From positions 161,828,920-161,892,919 of the forward strand of contig NC_134572.1 of assembly GCF_050947875.1 (NCBI RefSeq): a DNA stretch of 64,000 nucleotides, in the 5' to 3' direction. This stretch comes from Dermacentor variabilis. Lineage: Eukaryota > Arthropoda > Arachnida > Ixodida > Ixodidae. Position 1 is the first letter of the stretch, and each line of letters opens with the position of its first letter. The position numbers and the translations under genes are program-made. Positions 1 through 14,971 of this stretch are shown piece by piece. Under the pieces are notes generated by a model. That model was given only the letters and a program-made list of their open reading frames with translations, did no database searches and was not told the origin of the DNA.

Positions 1-201
1 TAGTGCACGCGCACTATTCAATGTTCTCTTTCTCTCTCTCTTTTTGCTCTGAAACAAGTGAAACGTATACGGAAACACAACCGAACAATTAAAGAAAGAA
101 TAATAAACTGAATAAAGAAAGAGAACGAAAGAAAGAAAGAAACAAGCTCGTGCGGCCCCTTCGACGGCGGCCATGCGGCTAGCTAACCACAGGGCGGGGC
201 C

Positions 202-269
202 TATATAAAAGCCCCCTTCCGGGCAGTTCTGCGCGCAGTTGACGAGTCTGTCGCACTGCCTGCCGGTCA
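202..269 (+). promoter_or_regulatory. Candidate TATA/initiator core promoter
   Basis: A TATATAAAA box lies at 202-210. About 30 bases downstream is CAGTT at 236-240, close to the arthropod initiator, which would put +1 at A237. A GGTCA at 265-269 sits near the usual downstream promoter element position. The downstream sequence to about 590 is GC-rich without a recognisable protein. It could be the promoter of an LTR retroelement or of a host gene whose body I cannot identify. Confidence 0.35.
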
Positions 270-2270
270 GCGCTCCTTATCTCCGCGCTCTCACCATAGG
301 CCACCGCGACCTCATTACCCGGCCATTTGGACCGTCGCCAGCAATAGCACGGCAAAAGTGGCGCGCGACAAAAAGCTCCCGCGCGCGACAACGCCTCCCG
401 ACGTCGCCGAGCCACGAGACGCACGTGACGCTGGATCGCTGTCGCAGGCGCGCAGTTGCGCTCGCTACACAGAGCACCATAATATACCGGCCATTCAGCC
501 GCCGGCCATTGTGCGCCGACGGCAGAGGGCGCCACGACAGATCAGACGGCTGAGCCGTCACCATTGTGTTGCGTCTGCGAGACGCTGAGTGTATGTGAAT
601 GAAAAGTCGGAAAGCGAGCGAGGCGACCCCTCCTTCGCTGTTCTGGCCCTGAGAAATTCTGAAAGCCAGACAACGACGTCGCTATAGCGAGGTGGGGCGG
701 CGCAGCGCTTCGCTATACCGAGCAAACAAGCAACTAGTCAAGGCAGGCATAATCGTACAACGGTATACGTTCATACTGTCAAGGCTGTCGTGAAGCTGAA
801 AGGTAGAAATTAGGGCCCCATACCTACGTACAGAAATCAGCCGCGAACAATGGCAAACTAAACTTGAAGGAATTTGTTTTTTGGTTCTTGAAGCATTAAT
901 TGAAGTGACAGTGCAGAACTACACTAAACCCGCTAATATAGGTTTAGCTGCTCTTTATAAACTGAATTCATAAGACCTAAAAATGTTGCAATGGTTACTA
1001 ACGGAATGCAGACAAAATAAACATTGCATCTTTGAATATTGCGCACGCAAACCGCAGCGACACTGTGACGTCACGCATTTCGCTGCGTGTTCTGGCCGTT
1101 CTTGCGCCGAAAATGTTCTCAGAGCTCGCTGGCGTCAGTCTTCGATTCCTTTAGTATGCAGGTTAATCCCTGCTATCGACAAACGATTAATATGTCCACA
1201 GCCAATGCTTTTAGTGTAACGCGGTGCGCAGAGCATGCAGCTATAGTGCGGAAACTTCACGGTGGCGTCGCCACGCGTCCTTCATTTTCTGACTGAAGAG
1301 GCCTGCGTTCACGGAAAGCTTCATACGTTTGGTATCTCGGAAGCGTTCTTTTACAAATGCACTTTCACTTTTTACTGCTTTTCAGCGTCCATTTAACAGT
1401 TTTGACGGGGATAGCCGGAATTAACTGCATCGCCTTTCGTCATAATTAACCCTCACCAATAAACGGCTGCTATGTCACGTCGCTACCTCGCTCGCCCTTC
1501 ATAAAGCTGGTGGTCTCTCTGTAATAAAGAAAACAATGCGTCCTTTAGTGTCGTTGAGCGGACATACGGGCGGAAAGAAACGGAGTGGACAGGGCAGACG
1601 CTCAAACGACACACAACGACACTACATGATGCAACTGGCCCAAGAGTCTACGCTTCTGAACTGCGCCATTTTGCTGAGTATTAAAACATGTCGAGAGACG
1701 AAGGCGTCCGTGTCAGCGACCTCCGATCGACCGAGTCATGAAAAGCATAATTGAAAGACCTCCGCTGCTATGCCAAGGAGCCGCAGACGCAAATGCATAG
1801 TATTGCACAGGAAAAGGACCGGTCCAGAATTTTAAAAAAGTCTGAGACTGAAAAAAGAAAGAAGTGTATTTTTGTTTTTGAATTTCGTTTATACAATTTA
1901 TTTCTGTCTTCGGGTCAATGGTGAATTCCTCGCAATAAGTACGCGTAATGTCAGAACAACAACACAACCGCAACAACCACTGTAGCACATAAAGGGTACC
2001 CCACGTGGCCCTAAATAGAATCTCCACAGGTGCCGCCTTCGAGCGTTCGTATACAGATGGCGCGCATGGCGCGAGGGCGACTCGTACGCCACCTCGCGGA
2101 ACAAAGCTGTCTCCCTCCGCGGAAGTCTTCGCATCCGTCCCGCATGGCGTGACGCCGTGGGGCGTGTGGCAGTGTGGCAGGTTGATTACGGGGAGCATGG
2201 AGCCAGCAGGAGAAGCACCATCCCTGCCGGCCAGCGCACGACCCCGGAAAGCGGGCGCTTTTCTTCTTTT

Positions 2271-2274
<4 letters not shown>
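270..2274. other. No recognisable gene; GC-rich island then mixed sequence
   Basis: The first part, to about 720, is GC-rich with overlapping chance frames on both strands. From 760 to 2270 the composition is mixed and I recognise no protein, RNA gene or element end. Confidence 0.4.

Positions 2275-2311
<37 letters not shown>
2275..2311. repeat. (GCT)n trinucleotide microsatellite
   Basis: About twelve GCT units. They produce poly-Ala, poly-Leu, poly-Cys, poly-Ser or poly-Gln depending on frame. The surrounding frames have no recognisable domain, so I do not treat this as a coding homopolymer tract. Confidence 0.9.
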
Positions 2312-4057
<1,746 letters not shown>

Positions 4058-5327
4058 CCCGTAAGGGGGGAAGGGGGCGTAGAGGGTCAGCAACTGCGGC
4101 TCATTTTACCCATTCATACATTTTTTTGTTGTCATTGCGAAATCGAGGCTTAAGATATAAGAGGAGGAGGTGGTCCGACATCTAACCGTTCAATACCGGG
4201 AAAATTATGCAACCAGAACCTCCTCGTTGCGCTTGACAAACCGAAAAATGTCCATATCCTCCACCAATTCTCAAGCACCCCTTTTGCATGCATCTATCTA
4301 CTCATTCCGTACTGTTCCGTCCCTCGGGAGGATTCTACATCCGGGTGAATCTCGCCATTTCTTTGCTCGCCTCGTCCACTTGTGGGCCGCCCACAGGAGT
4401 TCGGCTCGCCGCGTCGCGACCGGGCAAAAGCGGCGCGTGACCGTTGCCCGGAAGAGGCTCGACTTTCGCACAGACCGCGCGCCACCTCGCCATGTGGGCA
4501 GCACCTGGCGAAGTGCGTGTGCATACACGGGTGCAGCACAACCTCCGTGCCAGCGGCGTGCCCCGTTGCGAGTCAGCGGCTCTCAATCCCGTCACGGGAA
4601 CCGCGAGGGAGTGTGATACAGGGGCCTGCAAAAATACACGCTCCGCGAACGCCCATCACAGCGCGCTAACACACGATGAGATGACCCCGCCGTGTCATCC
4701 GCGCGTGTGAGTGTGCAAGAGCGAGCGGGAAAAAGAAAAGGAACGAGAAAGACCAAGAAATACAACTGCTCGGTATACGGGCGAAGACCGACACGCCGAG
4801 GGGTAGCAATCAGAGGCCCAGTCAAAAAAAAAACGTCGGCCCGCTAGTCGAACAGTCCACGTCGCGTCGAGTCTTTTTGCGTGCATGGAGCCCACGTTGA
4901 CCCCTTGCGAGATTTTACTGCGCGCGAAACCGCTGCTCCGCAACGACTATCGCACAAACCCATAAATTTCGCACGACGCCTACATATCGGTGATCTGCTA
5001 TAAAAAAGAAAATACGATAAAAACGAGAAGGGCGCGGGGCCGCTGCGAACTAGCCCATTGAAAGACGTGAGGCGTGAACGCTGTTACGCGAGGCGGCTAT
5101 AAACCACACGCCGACAAACGGGGAAGGTTTGCACACGACGAGAGCAGATGTTTGCTAGCGGCGTATGTGGGTTCGTCCGAAATTATTCTGTTGTTATACA
5201 CATTTCTACTATTCCTAACCATTCCTGGTCCGATCGAATGTTACTGTACTGAAGTGTGAACTTTGCATGTCGTGCTTGCACCAGTTCTGGTTCTATTACG
5301 CGCGCTTACAAATTTAGTTTTACGGGT
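4058..5327. other. GC-rich region without recognised coding
   Basis: GC-rich between about 4330 and 5130, with open frames on both strands but no domain or splice-bounded exon I can defend. Confidence 0.4.
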
Positions 5328-5455
5328 TCTTTTTTCTTTTTTTCTTAATCCGCCCCCACGGGAGTGCGCCGGTCGTGGCAGATAATCGAACCCGAGACCT
5401 CATGCTCGGCAGCAGAATGAACCCCTACGCCACGGCAGCGAGGGCTTCTAGTCTT
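5328..5455 (-). mobile_element. tRNA-derived SINE fragment (Ruka-like)
   Basis: Read on the minus strand it has a tRNA-like head with a B-box-like GGTTCGAT core. This is followed by a CGTGGGGG-type stretch and an A-rich tail, seen as T-rich sequence at 5328-5345 on the plus strand. The order matches tick Ruka-type SINEs, which are Pol III transcribed and mobilised by LINE machinery. It is short and diverged. Confidence 0.6.
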
Positions 5456-5769
5456 CTTTGTGCCTTCACAAATACTAATAGCGTCATTTCTAAACGATGC
5501 GCTCATGTAAGAAATTGCCCATTGTTGTTATTTCCATTCTCCGCCTGTGGCGCGCCCAGTGTTAAGCCGCACGAGCATGGGTCATTTAGGAAATGTACGT
5601 CCTTCTATAAGGAGACGTTGCCCGTGTGCCAATACGGTCCGTGAAGCCTGGAAGAGCCGTGGGGACGATAAATACGATGACGAAATTCTTCGGTACTTAA
5701 GATACAAGACTGCACCAATACGTCAGGCTCGCCGTCTACCTAGTACATGTAAATATACAAGTGGCGCTT

Positions 5770-6303
5770 TAGTAAACCCCTCGTTATAACGAAGTCATCG
5801 GTATAGGAAGCTGACTTCGTCATAGGCGACATTTCGTTAAAGGTGGGGGGCTGTTAAAGTGACACGGTAAAGCGGCGTGTACACTTCAACAGCACGTGGG
5901 CTCGTAAAACGAATGCTGAAATAAAGCTACGCTCAACAACAGCGACGACTTTACACGGTGGTACAATTTTGCTGGAGGCCGCGAACAGCTGTTTGGTATG
6001 TCGGTTATCAACCACGTGATAAAGTTAGTCGCAAGGAGCTTCCATCACGTGCTGAAGCGGCCTTCGCAGCGCTCGTTCCCTCGGCAGCTTCATACACAAC
6101 GAAGAACTGCAAATTCATGCTGCACCAGGCAGTCCCACGCGTGTTTACCGCTCCACACTTCGTACTATAAGCGGAACCCGTAGCTACTGCACTTCGAATA
6201 ATCAAGCCTAAAACGCATGTAACTGCGGCGGGGTCCGCGAGAAGTGTTCGTACAAAGCGACAATCGAAATACAGCGATTTCGTCATAACGAGGGTTTTAC
6301 TGT
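5770..6303. mobile_element. MITE with pogo/Tigger-like terminal inverted repeats
   Basis: The left end AGTAAACCCCTCGTTATAAC (from 5771) and the reverse complement of the right end (about 6276-6302) share the core CCTCGTTATRACGAA as inverted repeats of about 25 bp. CAGTAAAACCTCG-type ends with TA targets are typical of pogo/Tigger-group Tc1-mariner elements. The 530-bp interior encodes no transposase, so it would be non-autonomous. Confidence 0.6.
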
Positions 6304-7548
6304 GTTTCTTTCTTTTTTTTTTAATTCAGAGGCGACGCCACATCAACGGTCAATGCCGCCGAATACCAGAGTGCACTCGCTCGAGTCTCACCCGGGGCAC
6401 TTTCCGAGTCAAGCACCGGGACGGCGCATCCGACCACGTGACGAGGCGGTGGCAAGCAACGCGCCTCTCGAATCGACGTCGTGCAGGAGAAAGGCGCAGA
6501 TCAAGGCAGCAGGAGGCCCCGACGTCGGCCGCCACTCGCACGGGCTCAGCCGTGCGTGGCGGCGGCGGTGGTGCTCGCCGAACAGTGGCCAACAGTGCGC
6601 TCATCGGCAGCGCTTACCCTCGGCGAGGGGAACAATGCGTTCCCTTCCCCACCCCGCCATCACCTCCACGCTTCGAAGCAGCTCTCGCCGATATGCACAC
6701 GGGCGCGCACATAAAACACGCGCCGCTGAGCGCGTCGACAAGTCTGCCTGCGCGAGAGCTCCGGAGGGGGAGGGGGGGGGGGCACGAGTGTTCCGATAGG
6801 AATCGAAAGACGAAAGCCTCGCCGTTGAATTTTTTTTTTAACGCGCTTTTCTTCACCGGCATTGACTTTGCCTCGCGCAACGATGTCGCCTGCCGAGCCG
6901 AGAGGCTGGACTACACCGACCAGGTGGCCCCGCCTCTTGAATATGCCAAACAGGAAATATTGAACTCAAAAAAAGAGAAATCTTTCACGATCGAAGCCAC
7001 GTCACACGACAGTCAGTGCCCCCCGGCCGCATATCTGCTTCTATCCCTGTGACCCATTCGGACGAAGTATTATTCCCTCAGGGAGCTGGAGCGACCCTGA
7101 CATTACTCGGACGACAACAGGTCGACGCCCATAGGACGTGTCCCAAGTGCCCAGTTCCAGTGGCGACGGCACATTCCGGACAGCTGCTATGTAGCTGCGT
7201 CCTGGGACGGGTGCAGTCAGGTTGGAAAAGATGAGAAGGCCACATTCCAGCGGAATGTACCGGACAACTATAAAACCGTTCCCACAGAGTGGGTATGTGC
7301 CACCAACGTTAGGCACTGCAACTAAAACCGTGGAATGACAGACTGTCTGCAAAGTTGTTTTCCGAAACAACAGGTTTTCAGAAACACCGCAGCAGCTCTT
7401 GCGTTATTCTGAACTGCGCGCTGTTCTCAGCTTTTTTTCTTTTCTTCTCCACATCGAAATGCTCTAAATTGAAAAGGGGACAAAATGGCAGGTACCGGCC
7501 CTTGCTGTCAGGCATATAAACCGTTAGTTGATAATAAAGTATCCAGCA
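6304..7548. other. GC-rich island and flanks, no recognised gene
   Basis: 6330-6900 is GC-rich with several long chance frames. 7040-7370 has open frames on both strands but nothing recognisable. No element termini were found. Confidence 0.4.
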
Positions 7549-7551
7549 CAC

Positions 7552-7647
<96 letters not shown>

Positions 7648-7683
7648 GCACGCACACACGCACACGCACACACGCACACACAC
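7549..7683. repeat. (CA)n microsatellite with CGCA interruptions
   Basis: About 95 bp of pure CA are followed by CGCA-interrupted units. Thr/His and Cys/Val frames across it are artefacts. Confidence 0.95.
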
Positions 7684-8544
7684 GACAGCAACGAAGAATA
7701 GAGAAGCCGCAAGAAGCAATCCAATCAATTGTCGTAGTGTCCCTGAGGCTCGCACGTCGCTCAACAGAAAACTGTGAATGTCAAGAGAGGGAAAGAGAGA
7801 AACCTCCGTCGCAGGGCTTGAGTGACAAAAAGCGGCAGCAGGCCCGTTACACACACTAGCCTATCAAGCCTCACGCAGTAACACTTCCAATATAGCGCAA
7901 ACACCCTCGGCAAACACCTGCCCCCTCTTCACGCAAGCGGAAGAACGGTGACTTTCTTTTCATCTCCCATACGTTTCTCGAGCTTCATTTCCTCCTCGGC
8001 GGCAGCCAGGCCACATTAAAGGGACCGCCGCAACAAAGCCATCGTCTTGAAAGGTTTCGCCGCGGGCCATCGTATTCTCTTTCTTTCCGGGAAGAATGAG
8101 TTTCGGGGGGGGGGGGGCGAGAGGAGGGGGAAGGGGCTCCCTCTTGTGGCAGCGGCGGGGTCCTCGAACGTTTCGCGAGGCGTTCCCTAGCGCTGACGGA
8201 TCCGCGAGACGACGGGAGACAAACGAGGCGGCAGGCGACGGCGGCGCCTTGCCGCGACAGCTCTGACAACCCCCGGTTCAGCTTTGACGAAAGCCGACTC
8301 CCCGGCGGCACTAATCCGCGGAAAAACAGCCGCCCGGAAGAAGAAAGAACGATGGGGAGGGTTAAGCGGCGTACAGGGAGTTCCGGAAGGGGGACACACG
8401 ACCGGCGACGGCGGCAGAGCCGTCCTACGCTGGTGCAGGAGGAAGCTTCGAGAGAGCTTGCAAAATGCGCGTGATAAAGGACACCACGGAACAAAGGCGA
8501 TGATAACGATGTAAAACAGTGACACTTTAGTAAATCATAGCGCT
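7684..8544. other. No recognised gene; GC-rich 8000-8480
   Basis: Contains a G homopolymer at about 8106-8117 and GC-rich frames on both strands without a recognisable domain. Confidence 0.4.
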
Positions 8545-9250
8545 GCGGAACACGCACACAGTAATATGCAACAAATAAATAACACGTGGGAGAGAGGATT
8601 TGACGTAAGGTATGTGTTAGATAGGCATCAGTAACAGCGGTGCGAAAACGATGAGAAGTGGTGATGTTGACAAAAGCTCCAAGCAGGTTATTCCAATCTG
8701 GGCATGTTTTTGGCAGGAACCAATTACCTTATGTCACCGTTCTATATCAGGCAACGCCTACTTTATGCTGATGATCAGTTCGAGAAGAAGCATGAGGAGC
8801 AGAAGAGATGCATGTAATGTTACGGTAGTAGATGTTGTGCAAGAGGCAAGGACGAGGTAGTTTCCTGCGAGAGATCGCACACTAAGGTGAAGTTTCGTGT
8901 TGCTACGCTGGCGATGCGGTCATACTTCAATAGAATGAAACGGGCCGAATGGTTCTTTGCACTTTCAAGTGAGTTTGTTAATGTATCGCGACCAGGATCT
9001 CAGATCTAAGAGGCATATTTCAGGCTGGGTCGTGTGTATGTGAGATACAATTGCTTTTTAATAGAAGCTGGTGCAAGAGAAACATAGAGATCTAAGCAAT
9101 CAAGCATGTGATTAGCTTTGGCTGTTATGCACTCGAAGTGCTTATTCCGTGCGAAGCCATTAGTAATGTTTAAACTCAGGTGTTTATAACTAATTCAAGA
9201 AAGGTGTCGTTAATGGAGTAGCCGAGCAAGGTGCGTTAGTACTGAGTTAG
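8545..9250 (-). pseudogene. CR1-like LINE reverse-transcriptase C-terminal remnant
   Basis: Minus-strand translation, in shifting frames, gives the thumb and C-terminal part of a CR1/L2-type reverse transcriptase. Blocks such as RHFECITAKANHMLDCL, LYLTYTRPSLKYAS and DPGRDTLTNSLE are recognisable. They match the corresponding blocks of the nearly complete CR1-like LINE at 33-37 kb (HIDHITSKATRTLGYF, YTTYIRPQLEYAS). Endonuclease and catalytic motifs are absent, so this is a 5'-truncated copy. Several stops and shifts mark it as old. Confidence 0.7.
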
Positions 9251-9471
9251 CTCGTGAGATTAAAAATTTTAGTGAATCCCTAGTTTCTGACGTCTATCGG
9301 GCAATGTCAATGCCGCTAATTAAGGCATGCGTCTTTCCGTGTGCCCAAGCCGTGATGTTGGATATTCCACCGCTGTTCTGGGTATGCTCTATTATGTTGT
9401 CAGAACGAGTACGACAACATCAATCAACGTCCATGACCGACCCCTCATACAGCCGTGTTCAACTTCCGGCT

Positions 9472-9475
<4 letters not shown>
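9251..9475. other. Short unannotated spacer before (AT)n
   Basis: No feature recognised. Confidence 0.4.

Positions 9476-9553
<78 letters not shown>
9476..9553. repeat. (AT)n microsatellite
   Basis: About 78 bp of uninterrupted TA. The Tyr/Ile frames through it are artefacts. Confidence 0.95.
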
Positions 9554-9556
<3 letters not shown>

Positions 9557-10889
9557 CGAACCGTGCCGTCGGCAGCGCGTCCACCCTTCAAAGCTGGACG
9601 TGCACACCTAAAAAGAAAAAAGAAAAGGGGAGACAGAGAGACCCCCCCCCCCCCCGCCTCATTTATAAAGGAATACTCTTTTTACGAATAGAGCGGCCCT
9701 TCTGATAGAAAATAATCGAACCATCCTCTCTTTCTCTATGCACGGATAATTGGCTGAACTTACGACTGCCGACGACTTTCCCTCGCCTGAATCGCCAACA
9801 GGGAAGCGGCGATAGAATAATGAATCGGGCAACGACGTCGCCGCTGGGGTTATACGCATGCAAGCTCTACCTTTCTCTCTCTCTTTCTGTTCTCGGCACG
9901 CTCCTTTGTCGGCCTGTGGAAATAGCGCGAGACGCGAAAGAAAAGCCGCCGCGTATTTTGTGCGCATGAGCGGCTGCCATTATTATTAAGATTATTAGTA
10001 TTGTGTTGTTGTTTGGAATTTTAGTCCCGAGCCTCAAAAACGGAGACCTGCTGCGATTGTATTAACAGATATCATTATATATATATATATATATATATAT
10101 ACGCACACTCTTAATTAGCCAGTATCGTGACCGCGTGTGGGAAAAAAACTATCATCATCAGCAATGGCTCCAGCGTCGTTGTCTTTCGTTGTGATCGCGT
10201 TTCAAACTTGTAATTTCGTAAAGTTCTAGCGCGCAGTCCGTGTACCAGTACAACTCGTATTGTGGCGCCGAAATCCGTCCGCTAGAATGCTGTCCTCTCG
10301 TCAATATCCTGATAAGTTCTTGTCAGCCTGCATTCAAGTAGCACTTGGTGTCGTCACTTTTCCACCTCAGCACCGTGGCAACCATGCATTCATATAACGC
10401 CAAAGAAACCTGTTGTCGTTCTCATTATTATCATTACATACTTGTACCGCTTGTTTTCTCAATATACATCGTATTGACGGAGTTACTTTACCACGCCCTC
10501 TACAAAGGCATCCCAGGAGTGGGCCAGAACGAAGGTCTAACGCCTATTCAGAGTGCAACGTGCAGCACTAACCAGTACAGGGGAGCGGCTGGGAGGCATA
10601 CGGGGGACACGGGTACAAACGAGAGTTCTAGTAGTTCCAGTACCAACTGGCCCAAACTGCCACCTGGTGCAAACCTCGGGGCAGCGTCACCCCCTACACG
10701 TCGACGGCCTTTGCGTCTTTTCCCAGCCTTACCGAGCTTCCGCACTAGTTTGAGCTAATATCGGTCAGTCATATAATATCGGAAGAGAACAGGCGCGGCG
10801 CCAGACAGCAACGTGACAGCAACGCGCAGTGACAAAACGTCCGTCCCGTTCCTCTGCGTTTCTGTCCCTGTCGTTCTTCGTCGCTTGTT
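9554..10889. other. Unannotated; contains short (AT)n at 10075-10101
   Basis: A C homopolymer at about 9643-9656 and an (AT)13 run at 10075-10101 are the only simple features. The 137-aa frame starting at 10345 has no recognisable domain. Confidence 0.4.
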
Positions 10890-11100
10890 CTCACCGTGAG
10901 CTTGAGGTCACGGGTTCGGTCCCGACCGCGGCGGTTGCTCTCCGCGGTACGCCAAAACGTGCCTTGGGTACCGTGCGCCAGAGGTTTACGCTAACCAGAG
11001 AAACCCGAGGTAGTTAAAAAAAAATTAATCCGGGGCCCCACACTACGGCGTGCCTCATAACGAGACCGCGGTCTTGGTACGTCAAGCGGCAGAATTTAAT
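10890..11100 (+). mobile_element. tRNA-derived SINE (Ruka-like)
   Basis: The tRNA-like head carries a B box (GGGTTCGGTCCC). The body ends in the characteristic CACTACGGCGTGCCTCATAA block, followed by a GGTCTTGGTACGT block and an AATTTAAT tail. It is the same family as the copies at 21.4 kb, 19.4 kb and 5.4 kb and is moderately diverged. It is expected to be Pol III-derived and LINE-mobilised. Confidence 0.75.
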
Positions 11101-14100
11101 AATTTTCTTGTCGCTCTGCTACTATACAAGCGTGATTTATTCATAGAACATTAACATAACGTTCTTCCTTAGTGTCGCTTTATTGTAGAGCATTGCGTGT
11201 GTTATTATTTGGTCGTTTGTTTTTTTAACTATAACTAATCCAACGATTAAAAACAGAAAAGAAAAAGCACAGCCTACTCCACCGCCTGATACTTGTCGCT
11301 GGGATCCTCACTGGCTGGAACCCTTGCAGAAGCGACACAGCCGCAGCTACGCACGCAACAGAAGCCAGAACCGAACACATGCCGTGAGATAAACAAATAG
11401 TAAGCGCAAGACCTGGACATTGACTCGGTAGCCGCGAAGAAAGAAACAGAGGAGAGAGAGAGCTGCCAATCACCCGCTGCCAGAGCGCCGTGAGAAGAAA
11501 TGGCCGCGAAAGCGAGCGAAATCTCGGCATACATCTGGCAACAGACCAGCTTCTGCGCGCCGCATGCCCTGACAACGGGTGGCCGTCACTGCATTATAGC
11601 CTAGCGCGCACGCTCCAAGCCTATCGTAACATTCCAATTCTCCCTCTTTTTTCTTCTTCTCTTCATTTCTTTTTCTCTTTTCCCTCTCTTACTCCGGCTG
11701 CTCCGATCCGAAGGTCATGACCCTGACGTTCCTAGCACACGCCCGCTGCGGAGGTCTAACTATACAGGAAGGCTCGAGAAAGGAACGGCACTGCAAAAGG
11801 ACAGCGATAGCCGAGAGAGAGAGAAAAAAAGAAATGCCCAGGTACAGCACCATTGGTCGGTCATCAATCAAAACTTGGGGGACGACCGCTCGTTTTCTTT
11901 TCTCTCTTTTCCCTGTTTTCTCTTCCGGTTTCTCCGACGACTGCGCGTGCCCCGTAGAGCACACGACCACCGGCAGGTGAGGAAGGAAGCGAGCGAGTAG
12001 AGCCCGAGACGTGGCTCGCACGGTGAGATATATCCAGAAGGAGCGAGGCTGGTGGAGGGAAAGGACGCGCATGCAGGCCAGCGAGTGAGCAAACAAACAA
12101 AGCGAAACCGTAAGGGGAAGACCCGCTGGTGAAGACGGCGGGGGGGGGGGCGCGGGAGGGGGGAAGTGAACGAGACCTTTGGCCCCGGCGCCGTGCCTTC
12201 CACGAAAGGCGGCAAAACACACACAGCGAGGCCCGCAAGAATGGAAGGAGGTGGACACGGAGACTCAGCGGGAAACGTTAAGGCCCAGGGAAAACGAGAC
12301 GAAGACGACGGGCCGATTACGGTGCGGTCGGTCCGCCTGGCTGCTTACTTTAGCCGCAGGCGCGCGCGGTCGCCTCCTTTGCCGCGGTCGTTTACCCCTT
12401 TCTCTCCCTCTATTGCCCGGTTTTCTGTCCAAACAGTCCGCACGGACTCTCCGGGGACGTGCGAACCCCTCTCACGACGGAGACACAAACACACGCCGTC
12501 GCAGCGTGACGGAAGAGCGGCGGAGTCGTGACGACGACGGAGTCGGGCGCGAGATGAAGCAAACAAACGCACACATCGTGGCCACCTCGCGCGGGGACGG
12601 GGTGGAGAGGTCAACGCGACGGGCGTTGAGCCGGCGCACAAATTGCGCGAAGGTCCGGTCGACGACTCCGAGCGCCCAGACAGAAAACGCGACGCGTCGC
12701 CTCTGTTCGCGCCGACGGAGAAAGATTCAGCGACGCCCGTCAGCTTCGCCGGACAGAGCAGAGCGGACGCGAGCAGGTCTCGCACCTACGGTGTCTCCGT
12801 AGGTCTCGCACAATCAACCACCCCCGCGACTTCTCCAACTCGTTATTTTCACCAACGCTGTGCGGAACGAGCCGGCCGACAATTTGCGACGGCAAGCACA
12901 GTGCAGCCTGCAAAAGACACGGGGGCATCGAACCCTTACGAGCAACTTCTGTCCTCGTCACTAAGTCGGTAGATCTGCTGCCGAAATTGAAGTACCATGG
13001 GGCTAGAACTCAGCAAGAGCATGTGCGCTGTCAGACGCGTGGCTCTCGCCGGTAGACCTAGTTCGACGCGCAATGCACGTAGCATGTACAGAGCGCCGTC
13101 CGTCATCGGACTTGTCCGGCAACGCCTCCCGCCCATGCATATTCAGAGCACGTCCGCTGCAAGCTTTCTTGCATTCAGTGCTCGTAATTCATAACTCCCG
13201 GAGATGTATTGCTTGAAGAGACCACACAGAGATACATGTTTAGATAACGCGCATTAGTGAATTACGGCTCTGCAATATCTAGAAGGGAAATAGACTAAAC
13301 TTTATCGAATAAAAGAAAGAAAGCTCGTATCTTGGTGGGTCCATCAGTCCAGGGACCTGCTGGTTGCATGCGCGAAGGAGGCGTCGATGTAAGCGGCCAG
13401 TCCTTCTTGATATTCGGTGGTTTGTAGCTAACGTCGGTCACTTGGCGGTTGGGGTGAGGTTAGATGCCCGTAGGAAGGAATGAGGGCGGTGTTCCACAAT
13501 GCCCGAGTATGTGCAGCGTGTCTGTGCCGCAGTTCCCCCACCGAGGTGGGGGCCTCTATACGCCTGCATGTTGGATAGGTAGAGATAGCGAGAAGACCAC
13601 TCTTACCGCAATGGAAGGTTGGGTAAGCCAGAAAATATGCCAAAACGGACTTGCGGAGTCACCCTGTTATAGTGCTCCCACCCGAGCCGTCTGTGACGCC
13701 GTGGATTTTGACAGCACGAGCTTCAGTCGTCTGTCCGCAAAGAAGGACTTCCGAATGGCAGAAACGTAGCAAGTCTCGAGAATGTGCTAAAGCCGGAACG
13801 CCGCCGAAATAAGAGAAACTATTTGGAAATTAATGGCGCCACACACTGATCTCTGGGTACTGAAGCTTCGGCGCGAAATTATATAGAAGTAAATAATTAA
13901 AGAGACAGACGTTGGGGGGAGGGACCGCTAACCATTTTCACCACTGGTATAACCGATCACTTTCAGGCCAGTTAATTAATATTCAGTTTCGAATGAACGC
14001 GTTTTACAGGCTAAATTGATTCAGCGTTCCTCGAAGGCCAGAAAGAGAGAAGGGCCCGTACACGTAGGAGCCACGTGTTGTCTCGGAACAGGCGCCACGT

Positions 14101-14902
14101 ATTCGTGCGCCGAACAAAGCGCAGCACGCGTTGCACACGGGACGGCAATGAAGCACGCGCGCGCTGCTGTAGCGGTTCACTGCTAAGGAAGAAGCACCGC
14201 AATGAGAAGTGGAGGAAGCACATGCATGCGGGAAAGGGGGGGGGGGGGAGGGAGCGGCTCGACGCCATAAACAGGCCGCAGTAAGCAGGCCACGACGACG
14301 ACGACGTCCAGAGTTCGACCCCGCAGATCCTTGCAACAACAACAACGTGCCACGCTACGGGACGGCATGCCCGCGCGTGAGCCAGCGAGGCAGCAGCAGC
14401 GCTCGCTCGCTACGGGCCACACAAACAGCAGCTGCCGCAACGCGTGGTCCGCGCTTGTTTTCCGCCTCTCGTTCGCCCCAGACCCCCTTTGTGCGCAGCG
14501 CGAAGGTCCACAGCCATCCTTTTTCGAGCAGGGGGGAAGCCGCGCGAGCCTGGGGCGGACCGCTACGCGCGCTGTGCGGGACCTCTCGGTTTTCCTTTTA
14601 TAGCGCGAGCTTTATTTCTCCGGCCGAGGAGCGGGTTTCGGCCGTCAAGACTCCTCCACTCCCCGTTGTATGTAGAACGCTCGCCGGGCACGCACGGGCG
14701 TCGGGAGCAGAAGAGAAGGACGCGCACGAGGCCGCGATCGGCGGCTTGTTCGCACACGCGAGTCCGCGTGATCCGCCGAGGGGCTCTCGCTCGGACTCGA
14801 TCCTGGCCCCTGCTTGCTGCGACCGCCATCGGCGTGCTGATGGCACGAATGCTGCCATGGTTGCATCCGCGGCCGCGCATTGCAGAAGTGCTCTCTAGTA
14901 TT

Positions 14903-14903
<1 letters not shown>
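11101..14903. other. GC-rich gene-poor stretch, no recognised coding
   Basis: Two GC-rich blocks (11950-13150 and 14000-14900) give many overlapping frames of up to 229 codons on both strands. These are typical of GC-rich non-coding DNA, with low-complexity Arg/Ala/Ser composition. 13300-13640 read on the minus strand ends in an ATAAAG-like motif and could be the 3' end of an unclassified LINE, but I cannot support that firmly. Confidence 0.35.

Positions 14904-14971
<68 letters not shown>
14904..14971. repeat. (GATT)n microsatellite
   Basis: About 17 perfect GATT units. Confidence 0.95.

Noticed and set aside
12179..12802. 207-aa frame and overlapping minus frames
   Set aside because: GC-rich sequence with open frames on both strands. 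Composition rather than coding explains them.
13300..13640. LINE 3' end on the minus strand
   Set aside because: An ATAAAG-like motif and a short protein-like stretch exist, but no diagnostic RT or RNase H block, so not annotated as an element.
14209..14898. 229-aa plus-strand frame in a GC-rich block
   Set aside because: Arg/Ala/Ser-rich low complexity. Comparable open frames on the other strand and in other frames, no domain, no splice context.
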